Shown here piece by piece: positions 11,032 through 22,542 of a stretch of 64,000 nt of DNA. The translations under genes and the position numbers were made by a program. The first letter of the stretch is position 1. Each line of letters opens with the position of its first letter. The stretch spans positions 155,196,858 to 155,260,857 of the forward strand of contig NC_084794.1 of NCBI RefSeq assembly GCF_963169125.1, in the 5' to 3' direction. Source of the DNA: Humulus lupulus. Its lineage: Eukaryota > Streptophyta > Magnoliopsida > Rosales > Cannabaceae. The notes beneath the pieces are model-generated. The model did not search any database, was not told where the DNA came from, and saw only the letters and a program-made list of their open reading frames with translations.

Positions 11032-12641
11032 AGTTGGGGTTTTATGCCCTGTGTAAAAATAATTTTCTATGTAACCTCATTTCATTATCAATAAAGAATA
11101 GAAATCAATTTTGACTTGTCAATCACATTGCTCACTTGTTTATTTACATGATTAATTATTTAATATAAACATCTATTAAATCATGAACATATGGATAATC
11201 ACAGTTATAGTGACTTGGTCACAGTGGATTGTAATTATGGTTATATGTTTTAAAGCATTAGTCCTAAGATTAAGTTAGTGCACAGGGTTTACACTGACTT
11301 GTTAATCTACGATATAATCTACTTACACAATCTAGTGTGATGTCATATCCAGGACATTGACCAAGTAGATAATATCGGATTGAACTGATATTGATTATAG
11401 ATGGATAAGTAAAGTATCGTTATCATCTAATGTAATCATATCATAAAGTTGACCATAGGTCAATTCAATCCCAATTTTGAGGGATTAATATTCCAGTGAT
11501 TATATTATTCAAGTCCTTAGATTTGTTGATTACCAGCTTACCCTACGGACTAGCCCATATTTACATATTGGGAATTTGGTAGTATAATTGAGTGGGGGAT
11601 ATTTACCATATACATGAAATCTATAGCTCCTATCTAAGAAGTAAAATGGTGATTTCCTTATGGCTTAGTTCAAGCGTTAAATGATAGATATCTCATTTCT
11701 GTAATTATGTTTACGGAAATGTTATTCACAAGGAACTTAGTGTTATTTAAGGATAAAATACAAATGAGGGGTCAAATGGTAATCAGCACCTGTTTCATTA
11801 TTAGATCATCTATAGAGGGTTGAATGATGGCAATGGTTGTAACAATGGATGATATATTTACATCCGGTGTAAAGCGTTCTATGAATTCAAGAGTGCAATT
11901 CCAAGTCTATAGTGGAGACACAAGGAATTAATAAGGTAGTGAAATTATTCATAAATACATTCACAGTAACTTATTGGAGCTTGATTTCATGGAACCATGG
12001 TGTCCCCATCTCCTTTTAATATATCATCTACAATGTCTCAATTAATTGAATTAATTATCAATTTAGAATATTGAATTGACTTGGTCAATTTTGAGATATT
12101 TACATGAATTATGAATTAGAGAAAAGACGAGAGTTACTGTGAAATATTGGGCATATTTATTAATAATGATAAATTGGTGTTAATATTAATAAATAATATT
12201 AAATCAAGTTTCAAATTATAAATAATTTGAATAAGGATTTAATTATTTAATTAATTAATTATAAAATGTATAAATAAAAGGGTCATGAATTTGAGTCAAT
12301 TAGGCCTTAAATTTAAGACACATGTCATGAGCCCAACCCATATGGTGTGGGCCAACCATGATAGAGATTACTTTACTTTTTATTTTTAATTTAATTTAAT
12401 TAGGAAAATGAGCCCTTGGATGTGTCTATAAATAGAATGTTATAGCTAGGGTTTTCATAAGATGACAGTTGGCAGAGAACAAGTTTAGGTAAATGCTCAG
12501 TCATAGAAAACTCTAGCATTACACTCTTCTAGTCACTCTCTCTTCTTCTCTTCTAGATCTCTATCTCATGTGTTGAGAACCAGCCAACACTAGTTTTAGG
12601 TTGATCAAACGCTTGGTGAGGAAGACTATGTTGTTGATCCA
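11032..12641 (+). repeat. Angela/Tork-like copia LTR (copy Y), first part
   Basis: This begins GTTGGGGTTTTATGCCCTGT, matching the start TGTTGGGTTTTATGCCCTTA of the complete LTR at 60655-62489, and is collinear with it to GTTGATCCA at 12641. There Tekay element H is inserted. The 5-bp duplication ATCCA (12637-12641, 39061-39065) links it to its continuation at 39066. The opening resembles BARE/Angela-type LTRs. It is old: many differences from the copy at 60655. Confidence 0.7.
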
Positions 12642-15037
12642 TGAAACGCCCTACTACCTTAGAGTCGTTACTAAGTGAGTTTAAATCGTGCAATTAACTC
12701 GCTAAACGAGGTTCTTAGAACAAAAGTGTGACTAAGCTAGAATCAAAGTCATAATCTTTGAAAATAATCTCATTTCATTGAAAATTATAAAAGTTTAACA
12801 TTTCGGATCCCAAAATTCAATTTAGAAATATTTACAACTCAAAATATAATCACAGTCGACTAAACGACAAAATCCAGATTTATACATTCATCTCCCAAAA
12901 ATGCCCCTGACCGTGGCAGTCAGGCTGACCAAACATGTACACGTCGCTTCACGCTCGCCATACTCATGATTGGTTGACTTTCTCATTGCCCTTACCTGCA
13001 CCACAGAGCACCCGTGAGCCGAAGCCCAGCACGAAAACTCACAAACAGATAACATATGCATATCAAACACTTATCAGTTAAACAGGTCATCCATAGGCTA
13101 AACACATACGGTCATGCCGTCCCAGGCGCTTTACCATGCCCTGGATTTTCGGTCCATACCGTGAGGATATCCTAGGTATCCTTTAGGATTCAACCTAGCA
13201 ACTCGCACTTCGCGTGCTAAACGCTGCTTCCGGCCTTGGCCCCTTGCCGCACTCGGCTTGCACTCCACATGCCTATCACCGTTCCCGGCCCATTGCCGTT
13301 CTCGGTCTTCGCCGTTACCGGTCTTCACCGTTCATGACTCATGCCGTACAACCAACACATTCACATATGATAAAGCCAATCATCAAGCTAAGCATACATA
13401 AACTCAATCAAAGGGTCAAACCCCACAACACAGTCATATAGGGCCGAGCTCTACAACTCATGCTCTACGGGAAACAGTAGTTTTCTTACCTGAGTCCCGA
13501 GCTTCCTGAGCACTGAACCCTGAGTACGGTCCCCTAATCCGAGCCTCTCCGAGAACCTAGTCACAACACATAAATAGCATCCCCATTACTAACCGATTTA
13601 AAAACATCTCTCGAAACCAATCCTGAGCCCTCGGGACCTCCCGGATCCCCACACAAGGTGGCGGAAGTGTCCCCCGAGCCCCCTGGGCAAAAACCTGAAA
13701 ATTGAATTTTCCCCTGCCCAGAAATGGCCTAGGGCCACGACACTAGCCCTCAAGGGCTGCGATGCCCAGCGTGGCCTCCTTCCCTGATACAACCTAGCGC
13801 CGCGGGGTAGAAGAACAGGGTCGCAGCGCCCCTTCGCGAACCCAGAATTCTGGGTTTTCCCCTGCATTTTCCCCGAGCCAAAACACTCCCAAATCAACCC
13901 CAAAGCATACCTAAGTTCCAAATTCAATTCAAAACCCCACATAGACCATCTAACAACTCAAAAACATCAACAATAAGCTCAATCACACAATCAAACCTAC
14001 AATTCACAATTTGGGTTTAACACTTCAGAAACTTAAACCAAGCCCTTCAAAACTTAAACCTCCCTTTAAAAATCTTAAACCAAACCAGAAATAACTTTCA
14101 AATATGCATGGAATCCATAACTCAAGTGAAGATTCGACCTTGAGCTGCTTTTCTCAATCAATTCCCAAGCTTAATTCACAAAATTCAAGCTGAACCTAAC
14201 CACAATCCATCCCAAGAATTCACCAAAGAAAACACACAATTCAATTCTCAAACCATGATGTTCATAGCTGAATCCCACATAATAATCACACAGAATTCCC
14301 TTACCTCAATATGCAGAACAATCTTCTAAGTTTTATGGCCTCAATTCCCTTCTTGATCCCACAAAAATTCAGAAATTCCTCTCCTTCCCTACTGTTTTTC
14401 TCTAGTTTCCTGTAGAGCTCCGCAACACAATATTCAGATTATACTTAGAGTAAGGTAATGTGAATGATTTTTCCTCAGCCAAATTCATCTATATACCAGC
14501 CAAAAGACCCTTTTTGCCCTTCCATCTAAGTCTCTTTCTAACTAAACCTCAAGGGCATCTTAGACCTTTCCCATCCCTTACAAATATACCATTTTTCCCA
14601 ATTAGAGTAGCTATCCTTAATGGTTACCAATGGTGACCCAAGTTACCAAAATGTCACTAACCATTACTTACAAATTCCCAAACTCAAGTTGTAATACTCC
14701 CAAAATACCCCTAGGCTCCTCCCGAGCCGAGTATTTGACCCCCTGTTGTGACTTTCTAGCTAAACAGCTCTCTAGGACCGTCTCGGAACGTGCATCACAA
14801 ATAATTCACAATTATATTCAACAATATTACATATATTACATTTATGCCCTCAACGGGCTAAAATTACCAATTTGCCCCTAACAATCAAACGGGGCCCGCA
14901 TGCATATTTAATCACCTAACATGCACCCTAATCACATATTCATTAAATTCACATAAATTAACACTGTATAACAATTATTTCCCTCCAGGCACACTAATCT
15001 AGGCTCCAAGCCTTATTAGAAAATTTGGGTCGCTACA
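12642..15037 (-). repeat. Element H 3' LTR
   Basis: About 2.4 kb. In element direction it starts TGTAGCGACCC (15037) and ends GGGCGTTTCA (12642; the partner copy ends GGGCGTTACA). It has clusters of short repeated words: GCCGTT-CCCGG type boxes at 13240-13335, and GC-rich boxes around 13735-13855. A TATA-like GTATATAG lies near 14510-14517 on the minus strand. Open frames inside, such as the GC-rich one at 13598-13942, show no protein family and recur only in the partner LTR. Confidence 0.9.
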
Positions 15038-15053
15038 ACTATCCCCTCCTTAC
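15038..15053 (-). promoter_or_regulatory. Polypurine tract of element H
   Basis: On the minus strand the bases next to the 3' LTR read GTAAGGAGGGGATAGT, a purine-rich tract that would prime plus-strand DNA synthesis. Its place between the pol stop and the LTR is as expected. Confidence 0.8.
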
Positions 15054-15072
15054 AGAGATTTCATCCTCGAAA

Positions 15073-15463
15073 TTACCTGAACAACTCGGGATACCGCTCT
15101 CGCATGTCTGATTCAAGTTCCCATGTCGCCTCCTCAACTTTGTTGTTCCTCCACAACACTTTCACCAAGGTAATGGTTTTGTTCCGCAAAACCTTATCTT
15201 TTCGATCAAGAATCCAAACCGGCTTCTCCTCATAGGACAAATCCTAGTCCAGCTCCAAACTCTCATAACTCAATACGTGAGTCGAATCTGATACATACTT
15301 CCGGAGCATGGACACATGAAAAAAATTATGAACCCCTGATAAAGCTGGAGGCATCGCCAACCTGTAAGCTACCTCCCTAACCTGCTCCAGAATCTCAAAG
15401 GGTCCAACAAACCTAGGGCTCAGCTTGCCCCGAACACCGAACTGTTTCACTCCTCTTAGAGGT
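15073..15463 (-). pseudogene. Element H pol C-terminus (integrase tail, chromodomain-like)
   Basis: The frame reads KQFGVRGKLSPRFVGPFEIL and FHVSMLRKYVSDSTHVLSY, the conserved integrase tail of Tekay-type elements. After a stop at about 15244 it continues to EEATWELESDMRERYPELFR and a terminal stop at 15073-15075. The EATWELE...YPELF block is the shortened chromodomain typical of this lineage, which in family members influences target choice. At 15464 the frame is cut by the solo LTR and resumes at 32557. Confidence 0.85.
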
Positions 15464-15468
15464 GAAAT

Positions 15469-16750
15469 TGTAACGCCCCAACTCCAGGGACCGTTACGGT
15501 GTGCCTTGTAAATAGTGCTAAACTCGCTAATCGATTATTTGGCCAAAATCGTGTAACTAAGTATGATTAGTGGTTTAGGGATTAAAAATTTTGGTTAAGA
15601 TGTAACGTTTCACTAGAATGTATAATATATACATTGGGATCCCAAAACTGTAATTTCAGAGTCTACTACAAGAAAATATTTACAACAGGCCGTTCTATGC
15701 GGAAAAATAGGGTTTAACCCTAGTTCCTCTTTAAACCTCGGCCGTGGCAGACGAGCAGCTGCATATGTACACGTCATCACCTAAGCTCTCCAACTCAAGG
15801 ATGGTCCCGCTTTCTTTTTCCTTTACCTGCACCACAAAGCACCCGTGAGCGGAAGCCCAGCAAGAAAACTTAATATAACATGATATAATATCAACAGTGA
15901 TTATATTAAATTACTCAGGACTATCAGTCCAAAGAAATAGGTGACTATCACAAAGGTCACAAATACGGGGATAGCACCCTTTAGCCATGTGATGATAGGA
16001 TCACCAGGGCTTAACTGATAAGAGAACCTTTCATAAGTTTGATCAGGATAGGTGTATGGTGAATAGTCACCAACATAACCTTCCCCATGACCATAGAGTC
16101 ATAACCTTGGAACAGCGTTCCCTAGCCATGTGACAAACAGTCACTGGGGCCATATGCCCTGGCTTTGAGTACTAGTCTTAGACTAGTCAAGCGCTTATAA
16201 GTTCATCGACCTTAGGGTCGGTCCAGCATTAATGCCATAGAGCCATTCAATGCTGATATCGATTAGATCTAATCTTCATTCAGCCCTGCCTCCTCGACGC
16301 TTATGCCGTTTCTGACCTTCAGGTCAGCGAAACACGACCAGTGCTCAACCCGTTGTGAACTTAACTAATAAGTCACAGCCTCACAGATGGACCTAACACC
16401 ATAGCCGATTTTGACTAATAAGTCAGTGCCACACACAAGTAAGCCATGCCACCAAACATATATCACATGTCAAATATCCATAAACAAGGTATTCAGCATG
16501 CTTACTTAACGGGTACTAGTACAATTAGGACCATGCACAAACACAGAGACTCAAGCTCTAAACGATATCATACTCAGTATACAAAGCATGTCCTAATCAC
16601 ATGTTTCTCGTGCATCACATACATTATGTTTAACAATCCAACATGCACCAATAATAGCCATGCATGTCACATTTAATAACCAACCAACATGCATCAATAA
16701 TAGCCATACATGTCACATTTAATAATCATTCAACATGCATCAATAATAGT
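15469..16750 (-). repeat. Solo Tekay-like LTR B, left part
   Basis: It starts TGTAACGCCCCAAC, preceded by GAAAT (15464-15468). The right part ends GGGGCATTAGA at 32552, followed by GAAAC (32553-32557), a duplication with one changed base. The last two bases (GA for CA) are also mutated. Only LTR sequence is found on both sides of the nested Athila element, so this is a solo LTR inserted in the integrase tail of H. The left part has several repeats of the word ATAAGTC (about 15990-16430) and the tandem array at 16639. Confidence 0.8.
16639..16749. repeat. 46-bp tandem repeat in LTR B
   Basis: Units starting CAACATGCAYCAATAATAG occur at 16639, 16685 and 16731, a period of 46 bases. The third unit is interrupted after CAATAATAG by the Athila element and completed at 31186 (ATAGCCATGCATGTCAC). 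The insertion therefore hit the array itself. Confidence 0.85.
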
Positions 16751-17586
16751 TGTTGCGAAATTTTAAGCTATGCAAGTGCACACAGTCGCAATTTGTAATA
16801 ATATGGTAAAAACCAAGTATCGTCCTCAAGGACTGAATTCTCAATTACCAGTCAGTTAATTTCTCTGTCTATTTGATCAATTTGAATTCTTGATTCTTAT
16901 AGACACAGCAAAAGAAACTATAATATTCAGAAACAATAATTAAAAATTAAATAAAATAACAATTAATAACAAAACCTTGGATTAACTTCACTGTAAAACA
17001 ATTAGGAATCCTATTCTTCTCTACTATCCACTCTATTAATCTTTAATGCAATTACTACTGAGACTCTTCTTCATTGAAATGATAGGTTTGCAAAAGTGTT
17101 AACTATTCGAGTTAAGAAATAGAAAACTCGACCTAGTGTGAATTCCCTATATTTCTATGGTAAATTCAAACATTAGGAAGCAGTGAATACAACCCTTAAT
17201 CACATAAACCAATTTGACACTCTCGTTCTAAATTGAAATCTATGTCTATTCAATTTTAGCATATTCAAATCTCACTTTTCAGATTTTTGATTCAAATTCG
17301 TAAATCATATGTAAAAGATGCGCAGTCAAATACATACACAATAAACACAAATTGAATAGATTTCAGATGAAGAGGAAATAGATAAATGCATTAAATCATA
17401 ATAGAGTTTCAAGAGAGTCAATTAGAAAACCTAAACAGAAATTTAGTTCATAAACATGACTAAATCAAACATAAACATAGAATCAAAAGATAAAGAAAAA
17501 GAAAAAGAACTCTGAATTTTCTTATTGTTTCTTCTCTAGCCTCCTTGCTTAATCTGATCTCCACCTCTAAAAACGTCAATAAAGAA

Positions 17587-17596
17587 GTTTTTATAG
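17587..17596 (-). promoter_or_regulatory. TATA box in Athila A 3' LTR
   Basis: The minus strand reads CTATAAAAAC, about 730 bases into the LTR. The corresponding part of the 5' LTR has been deleted (see the 5' LTR entry). Confidence 0.65.
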
Positions 17597-17672
17597 ACCC
17601 TAATTCATTTTTTGCATGAAAAGACAAGATTACCCCTGAAAATTCCCCTAAATTGTGTTTCCGTACGGACCC

Positions 17673-17853
17673 TAGCGCTGGGGCGCTACGGGATAACGCT
17701 GAGGCGCTGAAAATAAGTCTCAAAACACGTTTCTGGAAAATTGATGGCGCTGGGGCGCTGAAATGTGGTGTCTAGGCGCTATAACCCGCATCAAAATATG
17801 CTCTCTGTTTCTCGGCAGCGCTGGGGCGCTGGTTTGTAGCGCTGGGGCGCTAC
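17673..17853. repeat. Array of paired GCGCTGGGGCGCT boxes in the LTR
   Basis: Pairs of boxes start at 17673, 17746 and 17816, a period of 70-73 bases. Each pair is a GCGCTGGGGCGCT box plus a variant (AACGCTGAGGCGCT, GTCTAGGCGCT, GCGCTGGGGCGCT) 20-25 bases further on. In element direction the array lies 77-257 bases upstream of the TATA box. The function is unknown; a cluster of protein-binding or hairpin sites in the U3 region is one reading. Confidence 0.85.
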
Positions 17854-18324
17854 TTTGCACAGAATAAAACTAACTCGTTTTGAACAGCTAGCAGCGTCAG
17901 CTCATCGTATTTTGATCATAACTCCTTCAATATAACTCCGAATTGAACGATTTAAAAAGATGTGGAAAGCTTAGAGAAATATCTACAACTTCGTTTTCTA
18001 GACATGTTTCCAGAAAATGATTAAATCTTTGTCAAAATGTGGCATAAAGTCTCAGACTTGCGTTATAGAACATAAACGACGTGTGTTGAGCCTCTTTAAT
18101 GTAGTATCTTCCACACATGATGTCTTGAAACTCCACAATCAACACTAAATCCATCTTATTCATCAGTTTTAACATGTTTCTTCTCATTTCACTCCATATT
18201 ATATAGTTGACCATTAAAACCTGAAACAAGAAGAAAACAAGCATAAATCTGCACTAAACAATCCTAAATAACTAAAAACACAACCTAAAACGATCCCTAA
18301 AACAAACCTAAAATGAGCCTAACA

Positions 18325-18341
18325 AATTCCCCCAAACTTAA
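18325..18341 (-). promoter_or_regulatory. Athila A polypurine tract
   Basis: The minus strand reads TTAAGTTTGGGGGAATT directly before the 3' LTR, the usual plus-strand primer of plant Athila/Tat elements. Confidence 0.9.
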
Positions 18342-18342
18342 C

Positions 18343-18364
18343 CTTTACTCGCCCTCGAGTAAAG
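18343..18364. other. Hairpin next to the polypurine tract
   Basis: A perfect inverted repeat with 9-bp arms (CTTTACTCG and CGAGTAAAG) around a 4-base loop (CCCT), starting two bases from the polypurine tract. The same structure is present at 46434-46455 in the second Athila element, and a related one lies at 34438-34459 in a Tat/Ogre-type element. Confidence 0.85.
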
Positions 18365-19687
18365 AACTCCAAACAACCCTAAAAAACCTAAACAACCAAA
18401 CAAAAACAAATCAAGTTGACAACAACAAATTAAGCTTCCAAATTATGTATGTCTTGCTCGTATAGTTTTCAGAAAAAGAATACAACCATAATGATAATCC
18501 AGAATTTTGATCAAAATATTTCTTCAACTCACTCAAATCAAAACAAATATATGCTCTCCTAATCATGATAAATAAATAACATGCATTTGAATCCATTTAA
18601 ACTTACCAAATTTCTCACCACAAACCATCAAATCTTATTATCTCATATGCTTGCTTCACCGACTACTCTCCACTAATATAGACAACACAAGCCCAAGAAT
18701 CAATAGGACTTTTATAGCTTATAACAATAGGCTTAGGCATAGGTAGATGAAATGTCATTTAAGCTCAAAATTACCATAAGCATACAAACCATACGGACCA
18801 AACTTGATATCCACATTATAGCCCAAAGACAATCCCAATATATATATTTGGTTTTCTTCTTAGATTGAGAAAATTCACACTTACATTTCAAATTAATTTT
18901 TTTTTTAGAATATTTTCTCAATCTATTTTTATTCAAATTCTCTTTTTTTTTTTTTTTTTATAACACCCAATCCACAATACATACCATTACAAAACCACTC
19001 CCCAATCATCATTCACTTATATGCTCATGGTAATTATTCATGGGAAAGTAACATTATAACGCCTTTCAGGTAGGCTCAAAATAGGTGTCACAACAAAGAA
19101 TTTAACGTAAGGCTCAAAAAGAAGGAAACTAGGGATTAAATTAATCAAGGTTGGCTTGAAAGGCCCAATCGTTCCAAAAATGGCCTAAATCACCTTCCTA
19201 AACATGCATTATCTAGGATTTGGTCTCGAGTAGCAAGCAAGCAAGTTCTAAGCATAATCATCCATCTTTCCTTGAACCAAAATTTAGCAAGCATAAATAT
19301 CATCAAATGCACAAAATTTATCTAAAAAATCATGATCAAGCTCTCACATATTTACATGGACCCAAGCAACTCAAAGAAATATTCAACCAAGCACACAGAT
19401 TTGGTTCAATTTTTATGGCTTTCATTTCATCAACTATATGAGCAATTCTTTCATTCATTATCATCAGCTAATCATTATCAACTCGACTGATCAAACATTC
19501 TAAACACCCTAGACACAACACATCCTATAAGAAAAACTACATAATAAAAAAAAACAAAAACTATTACAGAAAACATACGCAATAAAAAAACGCAACAAAG
19601 CTCTTCCCCCAAACTTATAGAATACATTGTCTCCAGTGTACAAATATAAGAAAAGAGAAGAAACTTACCAGGACGACAACACGAGCG
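18365..19687 (-). other. Athila A 3' untranslated region
   Basis: No credible gene. A/T-rich, with a T run at 18942-18960. The same order of sequence words is found in the second Athila element (46456-49995), for instance the block around AATCAATAGGACTTTTATAG, so it belongs to the element. Short open frames (19220-19441, 19627-19815) have no family resemblance. Confidence 0.6.
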
Positions 19688-20905
19688 TCAAAAGGGAGGA
19701 GGCGATGGAGGAGCCAGAGATGGAGGATATGGTGGAGGATAAGAAAAATAATGGGTGTCTGCCTCATTCATCGGCCAACGCTGCACTAAGCTATTCAAAC
19801 GATCCACATGAGTAAGCTCATAAGCATGTTGCTGATTCATGTACATGTGCATATTCTGGTGAGACTGGATGAGATATTGATTTTGTTGCATAATGTAGTC
19901 CAACCGATTAGAAGTTCCTTGTGGTCCTAAGTCGATAGGATCCCCGATAGCAACCAATAATGGATCAACATGCATAGGATCAGCTGGTGGAGGCTCCATT
20001 TGCTCGTCTCGGGCTGGGATGTCTGGTCGACGTTGCCTTACTGCCCGAGGTCGTGGGGCTAGTGCAACAGTGGGAAGAGGATATTCTGCCACAATAGCAC
20101 GGGTAATAGGAGCAGAAGGCTCCTCTGGAATATCAGTGGTATACTCAGGCACATTATGAGCTCGACATAAATCAGTAATAAAAAAACCATGCCCAAGACC
20201 TCCCATTGTAGTGCCCCGAGATATATGTTTTAAACTTGTAGGAATAGCACACCCAAGATCCAAAGAAAACCATTTCATTATCGCATAAACCATAAGAGCA
20301 CGCTGCACAGGAATGGTGGAAAATGACTCATGGGAAGGAGACGACAACAAACAAAATATGTCCATGCACGAGCCTCCCGATTCATTGGACACAATGGCAT
20401 AGTTTGAGGCACCCCATTCTTCATAGTCCATTGAGCCCCTGGAAAACACACTGTAGCAACCACCTCATCATAATCAATGTCATTTTTCAAAAAATTATAA
20501 TATTGGTCATCCGCATCTTGTAAAGGAGTAGTCTCAAAAATAGCATTAACCGAACGACGATTGACTTTTACCTCTAACAAAGACTTCATTTTGCGAATCT
20601 TGTGGAAAATTAGCATAAAACTCATAGACCAGGGACTTGTTAACATCAGTCAAATTTCCCTTCACAAAAGTAGCCCAGCCTCTACGTGCTATGTTAGCCC
20701 GTATAGGCTCATAAATCGGATCCTCATATGGCTCACGTTGAAACTCCATGCCTCTTTCAGGAATCAATATCTTACGACACAATTTTTCATATATGTTTGC
20801 TGCATCTTTACTAACAAAACGATCATTATCATATTCCGGTGGAGGCGAGGGGTCCTTACGACGCCTAGATGATGATGCTCCAGTATTCCTTGTCTTAGGT
20901 CCCAT
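19688..20905 (-). pseudogene. Athila env-position ORF (putative plant transposon protein domain)
   Basis: The start at 20905 reads MGPKTRNTGASSSRRRKDPS. It runs in one frame through ARRGWATFVKGNLTDVNKSL and VYEFYANFP to about 20590, then shifts to a second frame (DDQYYNFLKNDIDYDEVVAT, VCFPGAQWTM) and near 20330-20360 back to the first (ALMVYAIMKWFSLDLG onward). The N-terminal two thirds match the domain often labelled putative plant transposon protein, found downstream of pol in Athila-type elements. The C-terminus has Gln/Met-rich (QQNQYLIQSHQNMHMYMNQQ) and Pro-rich (PPPYPPSLAPPSPPPF) segments. I see no clear membrane segment. Two frameshifts make it a pseudogene. Its role is unknown; env-like by position only. 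Confidence 0.8.
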
Positions 20906-21873
20906 TGCACACTAATCACAACCTTTTCAGTCAAACAACAACCAACCAATACACCACTAACCCACAAAAAAATTTCACAACAATTCTACCCAAATTTCAT
21001 CCGCACCTCCCCTTATTTTTCTTCCTTTCCCAAAACAATAGTAATGCAGAATATACTCCACCAGCAAATATAATCACAATGATACACCAAAATCCTAAAG
21101 TGCTCATCCACAACTTTCAAATTCACCCCAAACTTTGCTTAATAGAGATTAAAATTGAAAAATAAAGGAAGGGACCTTACTTGATGATAATCCATAAGCA
21201 AAAAGTTGTGATGATGAGTCCACAAACAAAATCCCCATCAGAATAGCAGTAATTTTCAGATTTGAAATTAGGGCTTGAATGTAGAATAAATGGCGTAGAT
21301 TTTTAGAGTTGAATTTGAGTGGAATAAAGAGGTGGTTAGGGAAGAAGAAGAAGAAAATAATTTGGGGTAAAATTCGAAAAAAATTGGGTTTTTTTAAAAA
21401 CTGGAGCCGAGGTAGCGCTGAGGCACTGGATATGGCGCCTAGGTGCTACCTCGAAAAATTTTCTAGGGCTCTCGGGTTCGTCTTAGCGCTGGGGAGCTGC
21501 CTTTGGGCGCCTAGGCACTGTGTGAAAAAAAAAATCTGGGCACTTTCTGGGTTAAGCAGCGCTGGGGCGCTACCTTATGGCGGCTAGGCGCTGTCTGGGA
21601 ATTTTTCTGGGGGTCCTCTCTGACTTGAGCAGCGCCGGGGTGCTGGTTTGTAGCGCCTAGGCGCTGCCTCCTGATACAAATCTTCATTTTTTTTTTCACG
21701 CTTTTCACGGTTTAACTTACAAAATAATAATAATAATAAAATTATTGTCCAAAATAATAAAAACCAAATCAACACTTAAAATTGTTCAAAACTAAAACAA
21801 AACAACTAAAAGCATGGGATGCCTCCCAAAAGCGTTGTCTTTAACGTCTTGTAGCCGGACGCTGAACTGTTTC
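20906..21873 (-). other. Spacer between pol and env-position ORF
   Basis: Non-coding; the GC-rich open frames at 21309-21708 on both strands come from the repeat array. It holds the array of GCGCT boxes (21413-21667) and, just after the pol stop, the GGATGCCTCCCAAAAGCG cassette (21818-21835) shared with the fragment at 590. Confidence 0.7.
21413..21667. repeat. Second array of paired GCGCT boxes, upstream of the env-position ORF
   Basis: Box pairs start at 21413, 21484, 21557 and 21630 (periods 71, 73, 73). Each pair is TAGCGCTGGGGCGCT-like plus GGCGCCTAGGCGCTG-like, 20-25 bases apart, the same architecture as in the LTR array. In element direction it ends about 510 bases before the ATG of the env-position ORF. 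An internal promoter module copied from, or shared with, the LTR is a reasonable inference. No strong TATA box is seen, only T/A runs near 21385. Confidence 0.8.
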
Positions 21874-22497
21874 TCAAGGATTCTTCAAATAAATCACTGA
21901 CTTGGCATGACCAATTTGACCATCCAAGTAAGGCTTCAATCTCTGACCATTGACCTTAAAAGAATCACCTGAGTTGCCCTGAACTTCCACAGAACCATAT
22001 GGAAAGACCCGAACAATAGTGAATGGTCCTGACCATCTTGACTTCAATTTGCCAGGAAAAAGTCTCAATCTAGAATTAAAAAGAAGTACCTTCTGCCCTG
22101 GTTGGAACTCTTTCCTGACTAAGTTCTTGTCATGCCAAGCCTTTGTTCTCTCTTTATAAATCCTTGCGTTTTCATAAGCCTCATTTCTGAACTCATCAAG
22201 TTCATTCAGTTGCAACAACCTTCGTTCACTGGCTGCACTCCAATCAAAATTCAACTTTTTCATAGCCCAGAATGCCCTATTCTCCAACTCAACTGGTAAA
22301 TGACACGCTTTACCAAACACCAACCTGTAAGGAGACATACCTATTGGTGTTTTGAATGCAGTTCTGTAGGCCCAAATCGCATCATCTAACTTCTTCGACC
22401 AATTTTTTCTCGAACTGTCAACGGTCTTCTCAAGGATACTTTTGATTTCTCTGTTTGAAATCTCAGCTTGCCCATTTGATTGAGGATGGTAAGGCAA
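21874..22497 (-). pseudogene. Athila A pol: integrase C-terminal part
   Basis: It continues the same frame as the segment to its right after one stop at 22541-22543. It opens with [20 protein letters not shown], where the Glu is the third catalytic residue of integrase. It follows with [20 protein letters not shown] and [15 protein letters not shown], then a basic tail with [20 protein letters not shown]. No chromodomain is present, as expected for Athila. The terminal stop is at 21874. Confidence 0.9.
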
Positions 22498-22542
22498 AGC
22501 TTTTCGATGATATACTCCATAATGAGCCAGTAATGCATCAAG

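Larger units (their letters stand above)
16751..18324 (-). repeat. Athila A 3' LTR
   Basis: 1574 bp with TG...CA ends, nearly identical in its first 300 bases to the copy at 27414. It keeps a TATA box and an upstream array of GCGCTGGGGCGCT boxes. A promoter in this copy would read leftward out of the element into LTR B. Confidence 0.92.

Noticed and set aside
13598..13942. GC-rich 114-codon frame (and its counterpart at 37622-37891)
   Set aside because: It lies inside the LTRs of element H, has no recognisable domain, and differs in length and start between the two LTR copies.
15990..16430. Possible structured RNA from repeated ATAAGTC and TAGGGTC words
   Set aside because: They are part of LTR B word repetition; no consistent pairing or known RNA family was seen.
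21309..21708. Overlapping frames on both strands in the pol-env spacer
   Set aside because: They arise from the GC-rich box array, which lacks stops by composition; no protein family.
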